Shown piece by piece: positions 45,466 to 58,050 of a stretch of DNA of 64,000 bases. The position numbers and the translations under genes were made by a program. The stretch spans positions 31,630,465-31,694,464 of the forward strand of contig CM042985.1 in NCBI GenBank assembly GCA_023678885.1, read 5' to 3'. Under the pieces are notes generated by a model that searched no databases, had not been told where the DNA came from, and saw nothing but the letters and a program-made list of their open reading frames with translations. The stretch comes from Pogostemon cablin. Its lineage: Eukaryota; Streptophyta; Magnoliopsida; Lamiales; Lamiaceae. Numbering within the stretch: the first letter of the stretch is position 1; each line of letters starts with the position of its first letter.

Positions 45466-47420
45466 AAATATCTTTGAATACTCTTATGTATAATCAAAGA
45501 TATTAATAGTTGATCTGCCACACCTAAAATTCAATATGATCAAATTGAATTATATATTAATTTGAAAAGCACCTTCCAAACAAGAATTCATGAAGAAGGA
45601 ACAATTAATTAAAATTAAAAAAAAAATCAACAAAAAAATATAATCTTCCCATGCGAATTAAAATATTGAGGACATACTTAATTACAAGTATAATAATTTT
45701 TAAGTCGATCAATTAATTAATTAATTAATTAAATCTAGTCATCTTATTAAAATTAAATATATAATCATGACTTTTAGTGCCACAATGATGAGAAGAACTT
45801 CTTTAAGTTCAACATTCAAAATAACATAAACAAACGAAAAAAAAGTTTTGTGATAAAAGTTAAATTTTCTGCTCAAAAATGAATAAACTTGTGTGAAAAA
45901 GTTAAATTTTCTGCTCGAAAATGAATATACTTTTGACTAATATAGGTTAATTTTAGCTTTAATCAATCCCTCACTTGCTTTTATATTTGCAATTAATTAC
46001 TTTCTCTGCCAACTTTGTCCCTTTTGGGAGACTTGTATTATTACATGACCAATAAGGCATGCAAGTAATTTTTGTAAAATAAATTAGTAATAGTTTAGGT
46101 TGTGCATCTGATTTAAATATATGTATTTATTTTTTTATTACCTTTGTTCCGAACCCAGTCACTTAATTATTACTAGTATTAATTTTTTTCCAAATATTTT
46201 AGGGTAGGTGTTGTATGAGACAATTTTATACTTTTTAAAATAGTTATCACTTTCGCTATAAAACATTATCAATTTCGCTATAATAAAATAATATTATCAC
46301 TTTTCATTAATTTAGTATCATTTTTCAATATAAAAGTTATCACTTTATGTACGTGAGACGGTCTCACACAAGTCTTTGCTAATATTTTATGCAATTATGG
46401 GATTTTATTTATTTATTTATTATATTTTTAGGGTTAATGGTTGTGGTGGTCCTAGTTTTAGAACCCTATATTTTTGGAGTGATCATTTAATTTATAATTT
46501 ATTATTTTCATTTCAAGCACCTCATAATTTTGAATTTAATTATTTTAATTATTTATGTAATTAGAAGTATTATAAAAAAAATTAAATATGTATTATCTGA
46601 TCCATTAATGAATTTATATAAAGCCTTAGAAAATCTTCCAATCTATCTATAGACAACATTATTTCTTAATTATTATGATCCATCGCAGGCGGCAGCTTCT
46701 TATTTATCAAGAGAGATCGCATCAAGAAAATGAATATTCTTCCATTTAATATTAATTTCTTAAATATTTTATATGTTATTTTAAAAATGGTTTTAAAAGA
46801 AACTTGCGGATTAAGTCAATATTTTAAATTAATTATAGGCATGCATGGCCGTCAGTTTAGACCAATCTACAGACAACTTTATTATCTAATTATCTGCATG
46901 TATTTAGGTGAAGAATATTTAGGCTCCTCCATGCTGCTTCCTTTGGATTTTTTTTTTTAAATAATTACTCCATAATTTGGACAAAGACTTGAATACAAGG
47001 GTCGTGTTGAAAAAAAAAAAATCACGGTTTATATCTCTTATTATATTTTGGTATATACATCATTGATCCAAATAGCTGGATGCATAATACATAGGATTTA
47101 CACAATGCTATATGCGATAATCTTAAAAGAAAGATTCAGATTTTCTCTTGCGTATGCATGTTTCATATGAGATATAACTTCTACATCTAATAGGATATTT
47201 GATGCCCGAAACTCATGCGTACTTTGTGATTTATGTTTTATTTTATTCATGAAAAAATCTTGTTTGAGGTCGCTTATGAAATTGATTTTATTAGATGAAT
47301 GAAAAGTGATAATTTTTTTTTTAAAAATTAAAGTAGGATCTGATTGATGAAAAATGCATGATATCCATTCCAATTGAACTGTTTCATTACCAATTTGTAT
47401 GTCAATTTAAAGTAAAAACA
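45466..47420. other. AT-rich intergenic DNA with a MITE-like segment
   Basis: No credible gene. A (TTAA)n run lies at about 45714-45733. The interval 46204-46376 has facing GTGTTGTATGAGAC and GTCTCACACAAG ends and repeated ATCAYTTTCGCTATAA units, so it is probably a small MITE related to those at 50990 and 51515. An imperfect duplication joins 46640-46675 and 46860-46895 (CCAATCTA..AGACAAC). Confidence 0.45.
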
Positions 47421-47627
47421 TCCTCCTTTCGTCCCAACTTAATCTACACAGATATTGTTGACACAGAGTTTTGAAAAGTTATTTTTTGATCAACTTTATT
47501 AAATTTGGAGAGTAATATAGTATTTTTAGATAATAAATAAATTATAAAGTACTTCATATTATGTGTGTTAGATAAGCGTGATAAATTTGTAATTAAAATG
47601 TACTTTTTGTGGTGAAGTTTGATGTGC

Positions 47628-47694
<67 letters not shown>

Positions 47695-47744
47695 TGGTGA
47701 AGTTTAATGTTAAAAGTATAACATTTAACTTGTGATGGAGGGGG
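47421..47744. mobile_element. Stowaway-like MITE expanded by an AAT microsatellite
   Basis: The left end CCTCCTTTCGTCCCAAC faces the right end, read in reverse, CCCCCTCCATCACAAG. TA lies at 47745-47746. About 20 AAT units (47634-47694) interrupt a phrase that is repeated on both sides (TGGTGAAGTTT). Confidence 0.68.
47634..47694. repeat. (AAT)n microsatellite
   Basis: About 20 perfect units inside the MITE. Confidence 0.95.
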
Positions 47745-48107
47745 TAATATCTAACCAAGAAAAGGTGAAATAATCTCATGAAAAACTTATTATTCTTTAC
47801 TACTAACTCTTGGAGCATAGTTTCAGCGTTAGAATTTCAACCCATAATTACCTAATTTTTCAATCAATAATCATAAAGGAACAAGCTATATTATCCTTAG
47901 TGCAAACTCAATTTGATGGATGAAAACCCAATTTGTCATCCATCATATACAATTGTATCTCCCTTACCATTACTCTGAAACAGTTCAGCTCCAAATCACC
48001 ATAACCACCCTTATGTATCTCCATTTATTCAATCTAAAAACACATTCTATTTTGGGCGTCCCACAAAAGTTTGTATCACTTAAAAAAGGCAAAAAGTTGA
48101 AATTGTT

Positions 48108-48335
48108 AAATGATCACCCCAACTAAAAGCCCTCTCACATTCAAGGGGGTTAACTTTTGCCTCAAGCCTTGCATATGGAAATTTCTCATAAATGGGTGAT
48201 GGTGAGATTCAAATTTTAGACTTTTATTAATCATGGGCTCTGATACCATATTAAATGATCATCTCAACTATAAGCTTAAACTGATAGAGAGGATAGTTGT
48301 TTAATATTTAATCAAATCACTCTATCAAATATAAT
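48108..48335 (-). mobile_element. LTR-retrotransposon or TRIM remnant with tRNA-Met primer site
   Basis: On the minus strand a TGGTATCAGAGCCC primer site (about 48238-48251) is preceded by an LTR-like end. A second TTAAATGATCA..CTCAACTA.AAGC phrase lies to its left (48108-48130 against 48253-48280). This pair looks like the inner ends of two short LTRs with almost nothing between, but outer borders are not seen. Confidence 0.4.
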
Positions 48336-49411
48336 CATCATTTTTGTTATATACTTTATTTAAAAAAAACTATCACTACATGACACATCTATCATAATTT
48401 ATCATATTTATTAAAAAAAATATCATAATACCCTTAAAAATTTTCACTTTTCTTAATATTCGTACCGATAAGGAATGCAATCTTTTAAGAGATGGAGGGA
48501 GTATAATTCTTGCTTCATTTATTTAAAAAGCAATTTTTTTATTTAGCAAAATAAAAAATAACAAATATATATATATAGAGGAAGTTGAATGTGGACACAT
48601 CCTATGTTTGACTTTCTTTCTCTCTCTCGTTTTTTTCCTCTTTCTTTTTAACGGTATTAACTACCAGATGGCACCGTTAGCCGTTGAGATTATTAGAAAT
48701 AGTTCGGTGGGACATCGAATCTTATGAATTTTATTAAGTAAAACATTGATTAGGACTTAATCAATATATAATCTTTTTTATTTTTCTAAAAAAAACAAAT
48801 GTTTGTGATGCGACATTATTAATAATCATATATCTGACATTTTGAAGTAATTCATCATTTACAAAGATTGGCTACACACCCCATTTTTTCTTTTCTAATT
48901 GTTATAGTCATATAGTCATGATTGATGTAAATATTTTTTTTGAAATATTTCATTCGAATTACACTTGAAGATGGTGATATCAATTAATTTATTTTTATTA
49001 TTCAACTCAAGAATGGTTATATTTCGAGAAGCAAACTTCAAGATATATTTTTTGCTCCACGCAAAAAAAAAAATCAATGTTTGTATTGAAATGAAACTGA
49101 AGAAATATATAATAGTGTCGGCTGAAATTAAAAGAGTAGAGTCCCCATCTAATCCATTCCAATCCAAATAGCAAAATAGCAAGAAAGATGGGAATAAGTC
49201 GTAACCACCGCCCTTTGACCAAACTGCCAACAAACTTCTTTTTTGGTCAAAAAGTTTGTCACTTTTCCACCTCTACCCCCATGTGACCCAACACATATAT
49301 TACTCCTAGTTTCTTTCTTTTCTTTTTTCCAAAAAAAATTAATTCCTTGAAATTTGGCTTTTTAAAACGATCCAAAAAAATGTTAAATGATCTACTGAAT
49401 TTGGTAGTTGC
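48336..49411. other. AT-rich intergenic DNA
   Basis: A lone Stowaway-like end (GATGGAGGGAGTA) lies at about 48493-48505. A CT-rich phrase at 48620-48662 recurs at about 49908-49947. No gene is seen. Confidence 0.4.
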
Positions 49412-49425
49412 GACTTATTGGATTT

Positions 49426-49622
49426 TTTTTTTTTTTATAATTCGGTGTCCAATTTCGCTGACTAATCCGGACCCTCCACTGGCCTAACCGGCAAAGATCA
49501 GAGAGGGGATAAACCAGCCTAGGAAAACCCTGTCTGACCGGCTCCACGAAGTGGCTTCGGGGATTCGAACACGGGTCTTCCTCCATTTTAGTCCCTTTCT
49601 ACCACTCCGCCATCCCCTAGGG
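49426..49622 (-). mobile_element. tRNA-derived SINE
   Basis: On the minus strand the element starts with CCCTAGGGGATGGCGGAGTG (A-box region) and has GTTCGAATCCC (B box) 50 bp on. It ends in an A tail of about 14. The 14-bp duplication GACTTATTGGATTT flanks it at 49412-49425 and 49623-49636. The two boxes form the internal RNA polymerase III promoter. Its movement would rely on a LINE in trans. Confidence 0.9.
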
Positions 49623-50004
49623 GACTTATTGGATTTCTTTTGTGCATGTTGTTTCATTCCTCAAGCTATTTCTTATTTTAATTCTTCTATTTATTTTAAT
49701 TAGATTTGTGATCAATTATAGCTAGCTCACTTTAGGTATACAAATTTATATAAGTATATGATAAAGATAATTAATTTTGTTGCAATTATATTGATGAACG
49801 TTCTCTATATATACATATATTTTGATTGGATTTTCCGTTTTATTTATTCTAATTATATATAACACAAATCTAATTAAAATATACATATATTTTGATTGGC
49901 TTCTCTCTCTCTCGTTTTTTTCCTCTTTCTTTTTGACGGTATTAACTCTCCAATGGGTTGATTAATGTACTATATTCAATTTGCAGCTCCATCAATCTTT
50001 ATAA

Positions 50005-50092
50005 ATGAGAGGTCATGTCAACACACTATCTAATTTCTTCTATTAATTATGAGAGGTCATGTCAACACACTATCTAATTTCTTCTATTAATT
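50005..50092. repeat. 44-bp tandem duplication
   Basis: Two identical 44-bp units start with ATGAGAGGTCATGTCAACAC at 50005 and 50049. This looks like a recent local duplication. Confidence 0.95.
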
Positions 50093-50170
50093 AAAATACT
50101 TCCTCTGTATATATATAAATACTTAATATATAACCCGCGTGCATTATATAATATTTTTCTTAAAATAATA

Positions 50171-50410
50171 CTCCCTCAATCCGATTCTAAAATATCCATT
50201 TGTTTTTTGCAAGTGGATAGTTTTAAAGTCTTTATCTGTTTTTTGCACGTGGATTAAGAAGTATTATTATTATAGGTAAAGTGGGTAGTTGTATTAGTGG
50301 AAAGTTGTTGGTCATATTGTGTACTTTTTTTACTAAATAGAAAAAATTGATACATTTGAAGCGGACGCCTAAAATAGTGAAATAGATACCTTAAAAGCGG
50401 ACGGAGGAAG
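50171..50410. mobile_element. Stowaway-like MITE
   Basis: A 240-bp element. The left end CTCCCTCAATCCGATT faces the right end, read in reverse, CTTCCTCCGTCCGCTT. TA flanks lie at 50169-50170 and 50411-50412. Confidence 0.8.
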
Positions 50411-50989
50411 TATGTTATTTAATAAAATTATATTAAATTATATATTTTGATTATTTACGCCCGTACATTATTCATATTATATTAAATGAATTATACAAAA
50501 TTAAAATTAATATTATGAAATATATATTTTTTAAGAGTAATTAATATTATTACATTATTTCTTAATTTATTATGAAATATATTATATACTTAATTTAATT
50601 GTTTTAACTAATATTTTTTCAAATTTTATTTTGACTTTAAATAATATATAAATCAATTAAATATTAATTTACATACTTTATTTTGATAAAATATAGATTA
50701 TATTCTTTTATTTCGAATTTAATAAAACTAATAATCCATTTATCTATTAGTATATGTTTTAAATTGTTTAATTTAATATCTATTTCATAATGTAGAATAA
50801 ATAAATTAATACATTTAATTATTAATGCTTCACACTTAGAAATTTGTCATAATTAAATTTGATAAATATTAATCATTAAATTAAAAAATAAATAGAAAGA
50901 ATTAAATAAAGACTAACCAATCAAAAAGCAACCCATATAATTTTTTTTTTAAGAATGCACCTAATGTTGTCACATATGTTTTTGCAAAA

Positions 50990-51274
50990 GAGAAACTCTC
51001 TTGTGAGACGGGTTTTTGTAAGACGGTTGTGAGACGAGTTGACCCATTATTAAAGTATGCTTATTATATAGGTAAAGTATGTTTATTTATAGTTAAAGTA
51101 TGTCAATAATGAATCAAATTATAACACCCTAAAATCATACTTTAATTCATCATTTATCATATTTTAGAAAACATACTTTAACAACCCTTAAACATACTTA
51201 TCTATATAATAGACATACTTTAACACGTCTCACAAACCGTCTCACATATACAATGTCTCACAAGAGAATTTGTC
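50990..51274. mobile_element. Mutator-type MITE, copy A
   Basis: A 285-bp element. The left end GAGAAACTCTCTTGTGAGAC and the right end read in reverse, GACAAATTCTCTTGTGAGAC, match at 17 of 20. TTTGCAAAA flanks both sides exactly (50981-50989, 51275-51283), a 9-bp duplication. The interior has repeated AAAGTATG / CATACTTT motifs. Confidence 0.82.
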
Positions 51275-51514
51275 TTTGCAAAAAGTTATTTTAGACAATT
51301 ACTTGTCAATTATATATATATATATATAGGCAATAAATCATTGAGACGGTTTCATGGGAATTATTACGTAGAACTTGTATTCATGTATTATTCAAAAGTG
51401 GATGTTTTATCTTATGAGTCATCATATCATTCAATTCGAATCAATAAATTGTAATTTCCTATTTTAAAAAAAATTAAAAAATTCGGAAGGTGAAGTTTTG
51501 TAAATAAAATAAGA

Positions 51515-51762
51515 GAGAAACTCTCTTATGAGACGGGTTTTTTGTGAGACGGTTGTGAGATGGGTTGATCCATTACTAAAGTATGCTTATTATATAGGTA
51601 AAGTATGCTTATTTATAGTTAAACTATTTCAATAATGAATCATATTATAACACCCTAAAATTATATTTTAATTCATCATTTATCATATTTTAAAAAATAT
51701 ATTTTAACAACCATTAAACATACTTTATCTCTATATATATAATGTCTCACATGATAAATTTT
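51515..51762. mobile_element. Mutator-type MITE, copy B
   Basis: The same family and orientation as 50990-51274, beginning GAGAAACTCTCTTATGAGAC. The right end (ATGTCTCACATGATAAATTT) is more diverged, and no clear duplication is visible. Confidence 0.65.
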
Positions 51763-52043
51763 ATTTTAATTGGGGTCACTTTCTATTGAACATCGTGAAA
51801 ACGGTAATAAAGAACATAATGTTTGCATTTTTGTTAGCAGCGTGGGGACTTTTCTATTGTCTTTTATCGTGATTTCCACCAATTAGCAATCGCTACTGTT
51901 TACGCAAATTTCATTCATTAAATCATACTAATTATTATCAAATTGAAAAAAGAAAAAGAAAAAGAAAAAGTTGATCGAGATTTGATTCATCATTTAAACT
52001 CTAATTAATAGCTCACTTTCAATAAGCTAATTTTGCCAACATC

Positions 52044-55000
52044 GGTTAAATCTCATAGAAGTAAGGTGAAATCATAGTAGCAGAAAAGGATTCCATTGTA
52101 GCAGTTAGAAGAACAAAGAAGAACTCGATTTTCATTATCTAAAACTGATGTGTGGTTACAAGTTTTGCAGAATGTATACAAAATCATCTACCAATAGAAA
52201 AGAGCCAAGTGGCAACAATATTGAAAATATCTACTAACTAAACATGCTATGCACATGTCTTCACCCCCTCCTCAAGTTGGACAGTAGTGAATGAAATAAT
52301 GCCCAACTTGGACAAGAGAAAGTCAATGCGAGCAGCACTCAAAAGCTTAGTAAACAGGTCAGCTAGCTGTAACCGAGAAGAGAGATGAAAAAGTGTGAGA
52401 AAGCCTTCCTTGTATTTATCCCTTACCAAATGACAATCAATCTCTAAGTGTTTAGTGCGTTCGTGGAACACTGGATTTGCGACTATATGAATAGCTGCTT
52501 GATTGTCACAGCGGAGTGGTATAGGAGTTTGAATTGAAATTCCAAAATCAGAACATACATAGGAAAGCCACTGTAGTTCTGAAACAGTAGTACTTAGTGA
52601 ACGATACTCAGCCTCCGCGGATGATTTTGAAACTGTAGTTTGCTTCTTGCTCTTCCAGGAGATAAGACAATCACCAAGAAAAATACAATACCCAGTGATA
52701 GAGCGTCTAGTATCCTTGCACGCGGCCCAATCTGCATCACTGTAAGCATTTAAAACATTACTCACCTTACATGGAAAGTGCAACCCAAGAGAAGGTTTCC
52801 CTTTGAGATAGCGTAAAAGATGTAGGGCAGCATTCCAATGAGAATCACAGGGTTCTGAAACAAACTGATATAGTTGCTGGACCGGATAAGTGATATCAGG
52901 GCGAGTCAAATTTAAATACAGAAGTCTGCCTATCAACCTTCTGTATCTATCCGGATCAAGTAAGGGAGTACCTTGGCGGGCTTGGAGATGTAGCCCTGAT
53001 GGAAGAGGAATACTTGCAGGAGTACAAGAATGCATCTTTGTGTCATGTAAGATATCTTTGATATACTTTTGCTGGCAAAGGAAAGTACCTGTAGAACTTC
53101 GAGCAATCTCCATACCAAGGAAATACTTAGCAAAACCAAGATCCTTAATGGTGAACTGTGCATCCAAATAAGACTTTACTTGATCAAGAGACTCCAAATC
53201 AGGACCCGCAAGCAACAAATCATCGACATAAACCAAAAGTGCCATGAAAATGACATTCTTTCTGTAGATATACAAACAATGATCAGAAGGTGACTGATCA
53301 AAACCATAGGCCAGGAGCTTAGAACTAAACTCAAGATTCCATTGTCTACTTGCTTGCTTCAAACCATACAAACTTCTTTTAAGTTTGCATACCTTCCCAA
53401 AAGGCGCATTGTATACCCCTCTGGAACTTTCATGTAAATCTCATCATCAAGATAACCATGTAAAAAAGCATTATTGACATCTAATTGGATAATTGGCCAA
53501 CCATGCATAGTAGCAATAGAAATAAAAAGTCTAACAGTGACAACCTTTGCCACAGGAGAAAAACACTCCATATAATCAACACCATATGTTTGTGAAAAAC
53601 CTTTGGCTACTAACCTTGCCTTATACTTATCAACACTGCCATCTGGATGACGTTTCACTTTATACACCCATTTGCACCCTATAGCCTTTTTTCCTTTGGG
53701 CAAAGACACCAACTCCCATGTCTCATTGGTATCTAAAGCTAATAGCTCTTTTTGCATGGCCTCTTGCCATTCCGGAAACTTGCAGGCTTGCTGATATGAG
53801 CAAGGTTCTTGAATTACAGATATTTGATTCAAAAAGGCAGAATATGCATGATTATAAGAAATGTGGGTAGGAGCACATGCGGAAGTTTCAAGGGTAAGAG
53901 TAGAAACAAAATCTTGTAACCAAACCGATGGAGCCCTATGTCGACCACTCCGTCGGAGAACCAGATCAGAAATAGGAGAAGATGTAGTGGGCAATATATT
54001 CTCTGTAGGCAATGTGTTTTCTGGTACAACTTCAGGGATGTGGGTTGGAGTATTATCAGTGGGAGGAATATATGGGACAGAAGAATCAGGAGGAGGATAT
54101 GATGTTGGATCAGGATTTGAGGAACCATGAACAAAAGGAAAAATATTTTCAAAAAATTGAACATCCCTCGAGACTATAAATTTTTCAGTCTCAAGATCAA
54201 GAAGATGAAATCCTTTCTGTCCTGTAACATATCCAAGAAAGACACATTTATGGGATTTGGGATGGAATTTGGAGGTCTTTGGATGAACATTCGCAGCATA
54301 GGCCAAACAACCGAAAGGCTTAAATCTTGCAAAATCAGGTGCATGACCAAAAAGAATATCAAATGGAGTTTTCCATGACAAAATAAAACTTGGAAGTATG
54401 TTAATGATGTGGACAGAAAGAAGTATAGCATAACTCCAAAATTTTAGTGGCATATGGGAATGAAACATAAGAGATCTAGCCACCTCCAATATATGCCTAT
54501 GCTTTCGCTCTACAATGCCATTTTGTTGGGGTGTATATACACAGCTCTTTTGATGTATGATGCCAAGAGAAAGAAAAAATTCTTGACATGCTAGACTTGT
54601 AAATTCAGAACCATTGTCGCTCCGAATGAGCTTAACAGTCTTATGATATTGTGTTCGAATCATGAGAAGGAAGTATTTAATGATCCTGAGGGTTTGAGAT
54701 TTATGAGACATCAAAAACACCCAAGTACATCTGCTAAAATCATCAACAAATGTAAGAAAGTATGGAGTATTTGTAATAGAGTTATCTTTGCAAGGTCCCC
54801 AAATATCCATATGTAAGAGTTCAAAAGGGGACGTAGAGTGTATGGAAGCAGGCTGAAAAGCCAGCCTATGTTGTTTAGCCTTATGACAGGCTTCACATGA
54901 TTTTACTGAATTAGGAGTAGAACAGAGAGGCTTAAGAAAATCAAGATGTTGTAAAGTACTAATAGAGGCGTGGCCTAACTTTTGATGCCAAGAATCAAGA

Positions 55001-55974
55001 GTAAGATTACAAGAATCAAAGGGAACAGCAGAATCAAGTTTGGGAAAAGACTCAAAGATATAGAGCTTGTTAAGTAACTTTCCTTTGGCCAAGAGAGTAC
55101 CATTTGCCATGTCCTGTATGAGACATGCAGAAGATGTAAAAGTGCATTGAACACTGGACTCAGATGTCAATTGAGGGATAGAGAGGAGGTTGTATTTAAA
55201 AGAAGGTACATATAGAACATCATTTAAGAGAATATTACCATGAAGAGAAATACGACCAGATTGAGTGATGAGTTTAGTGGTGCCATCGGGCAAAACAACT
55301 GAAATCGGATGGGAAAGAGAAATCATGGAATGAAAAAGGTTAAAATCATGACACATGTGCCTACTTGCACCAGTATCCAAAATCCAAGAACCTCTCCCAA
55401 AATCAAGCATCATAGAATAATCTGTGTGTATCAGCAATGAAGCAGATTTACCTGTTGAATGACCGAATCGAACATGCTCAGCTGAATTAACAGAACAATT
55501 GCCGCGTCGTCTCTGTAACACCCTATACCAATTTGGGATTCCATGGAGCTGAAAGCACGTCGAAGCATAATGGCCCTTCCGAAAGCAATAATTACACACT
55601 CGTCCAATCTCAGGTGCCCGAAGACATCGTCTCCCTCTAACTCCAGATTTATCAATTATCGAACCGCCGGTCAAAACACCCGTAACAGCCGCCGGCCATT
55701 TAGCAAAAGCCATCGATCAAAAAATATAGGATCGAAAACCAGTAACTGATACCATGTTAAATCTCATAGAAGTAAGGTGAAATCATAGTAGCAGAAAAGG
55801 ATTCCATTGTAGCAGTTAGAAGAACAAAGAATAACTCGATTTTCATTATCTAAAACTGATGTGTGGTTACAAGTTTTGCAGAATGTATACAAAATCATCT
55901 ACCAATAGAAAAGAGCCAAGTGGCAACAATATTGAAAATATCTACTAACTAAACATGCTATGCACGTGTCTTTA
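52044..55974 (-). mobile_element. Ty1/Copia LTR retrotransposon lacking gag capsid domain
   Basis: Two 220-bp LTRs (52044-52263 and 55755-55974) are nearly identical and are flanked by ACATC on both sides (52039-52043, 55975-55979). Reading leftward, the primer site TGGTATCAGTTA (55754-55743) is followed by a long frame and then a purine tract (52275-52264) before the 3' LTR. The full length is 3.9 kb, short for Copia, because the gag capsid part is absent. Confidence 0.92.
52247..55713 (-). pseudogene. Copia pol: zinc knuckle, protease, integrase, RT, RNase H
   Basis: The Met at 55713 lies only about 30 bp after the primer site. The knuckle CNYCFRKGHYASTC is at residues 40-53. The protease has DTGAS at 113-117. 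Integrase has H243/H248 with C273/C276 and the DDE set D303, D366 and E402. RT begins at about residue 640. A frame change near 53365-53395 moves RT into a second frame (53371-52247) that carries YVDD, RNase H with YSDADWA, and the usual KHLEIDCHLVRDK tail. The last codons run into the 3' LTR. Apart from that shift and the missing capsid the enzymes look complete. Confidence 0.9.
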
Positions 55975-55979
55975 ACATC

Positions 55980-56510
55980 AAAGGGTATTTTCCATCTCCG
56001 ACCAATCAATTTTATTTGCGAAATTCTGTGGGTGGAAACGGACATACATGTGGACGTGTTTCAAGGGTAATTGTAATAAGTTTTCGTTAGATCGACTCAC
56101 ATTATTTTTTTTAAAGATATAGCTTTATTTTAAAATTTAATGATATTAATTTTTCTTTTATCACACGAAAAGTGCAACTACTTCTTGGGGTATATCAATA
56201 AAAATGTGACTTTTAATGATTCGTTTTGAAAAAATGCCATCCACTATAACTTTTTAGAAAAATGTAATTTTTTAAAAATTTTGTACATAATTTATCTTAG
56301 TCCGCGATCTCTTCTGCAATTACTCCTATAACCCTACACTCGACCATACACATATTTTATTTACTAATATATGTGCTACCACTGCATACAATTATATATG
56401 CGACTATGTATTAATTATATAATTAAAGAGGGGTAAAAAAATCAAAATTCTATTAAATAAAATAATATTATTAGAATTAATTTAATTATCACAAATTCTA
56501 TTAAATTATA
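55980..56510. other. Intergenic DNA right of the Copia element
   Basis: No gene or bounded element is seen. Confidence 0.4.
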
Positions 56511-56609
56511 CTTCCTCCGTCCGCTTGAAAGAGTTTATTTTTTTCCTTTTGGGCGTTCGCCCCAAAGTGTCCCTTTTCTTTCTTTACACACATTAGACAC
56601 ACACATACT

Positions 56610-58050
56610 TAGGGCTAGGGAAAAATACCAAAATTTCGGGATACCGTCCTTACCATATCGAAAAATATGGATTTTACCTAAATTTTAGGTATGCCGAAAT
56701 TTTTGATAAGATATGATACCGTATTGAAAATTTTGGTACGATAAAGGTATATAAATTATCAATACCGTGGTATTTCGATATATACCGAAATACCGTAAAA
56801 TATTCAATTTTTTGGTAATATGATACGGTATACCATACTACATGATATATGCAACTATAATTATTATTTATATATTATAATTTTTAATTAAATTATATAT
56901 ACACACTATTTAATTAAAAGATTAAATCTAAAATCCTACTGTAAATTTCATAATTATAAATGGGTGATAAAGTTGATTGGCTTTCATAATATCTTGTACT
57001 TCTTTTTTAATAATGTAGTTTTATATTATATGAAAATTTAAAAGTGTTGATTTTATTATAAGTTTCATATGGTTCTTGTGTAGATATTTGTTTATTATTT
57101 ATTTAATGACAAATACTTGTGTAAATCGGGTTTACATACATTAATTATATAAATCCTATTACTCTTTAATACATAAAAAAAAATTACTCTTTAGTACATA
57201 AATTGTTATTCTTCTAAATTAAAACGTTATTCTTCATATTCTTGTAAATTATGATTTATCGATCACTCCCTCCGTCCCACAAAAGATTGCACCCCAATTT
57301 CGGCACGGAGATTAAGGAAGTGATAACTTTTAGGAGTATAATAGTATTTTTTTGTAATAAATAAATGATAAAGTATGTTAGGTAGAGATGATTTTTTTGT
57401 AAATAAAGTGTATGGAGAAGGGTGATTGTTTTTTACTTTTTGCTTTTTATGGAAATGTGCAAACTTTTGTGGAACAGCCCAAAATGGAAAGTGTGTCATC
57501 TGAAATGAGAAGGAGAGAGTACTTTTTTGTACATGAAAAATTATTCTTTAGAGACATGAATTATTACTCTTCTGTATAGAAATTATTACTTTTCAAAAAG
57601 TAATTTTTTATATATTAAAGAGTAATTTTAAAAAATATGGTTTACATGTAAACCCGTTTACATGAAGCTCACTTTTATTTAATTTGGTCGTTTGTGAATT
57701 GTCGTATATTTTTCTTATTATGAATTTGTTATCTATTAAAATTTATTTTATAGCTATCTTTCATCTTTCTAGTACAATTTTTAATTAGATTTATTGAATT
57801 TTAGGTGCACAATGACATAACAAACTATCTAATAGGCCGATATATACCGATATTTTAGGTATGATACGGTATACTAAAATATTGGTAAGGAGAAGTTATA
57901 CTATTTTCCTATACCGAAATATCGGTATCCCAAACTATGATATACCGAAAGTTTAGGTAAGATAACGATATGATTTTTTATATACCGAAACTTTTGGTAC
58001 AATATTTGGTATGACAAAAAATTTTCGGTATACCATACTGCCCACCCCTA
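56610..58050. mobile_element. Non-autonomous hAT element, 1.44 kb
   Basis: The left end starts TAGGGCTAGGGAAAAATACC; the right end in reverse is TAGGGGTGGGCAGTATGG. CACATACT flanks both sides exactly (56602-56609, 58051-58058), an 8-bp duplication. Both ends carry many ATACCGAAA / TTTCGGTAT sub-terminal repeats. No transposase is coded. Confidence 0.88.
57266..57519. mobile_element. Stowaway-like MITE inside the hAT element
   Basis: The left end CTCCCTCCGTCCCACAAAAG faces AAGGAGAGAG at the right; TA follows at 57520-57521. It lies wholly within the hAT element and therefore arrived later. Confidence 0.7.

Noticed and set aside
46376..46960. Two short hydrophobic frames
   Set aside because: These are AT-rich chance frames rich in Phe/Ile/Tyr with no start context or similarity I recognise.
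49426..49622. tRNA gene on the minus strand
   Set aside because: Only A and B boxes are present with no cloverleaf. The A tail and 14-bp duplication identify a SINE.
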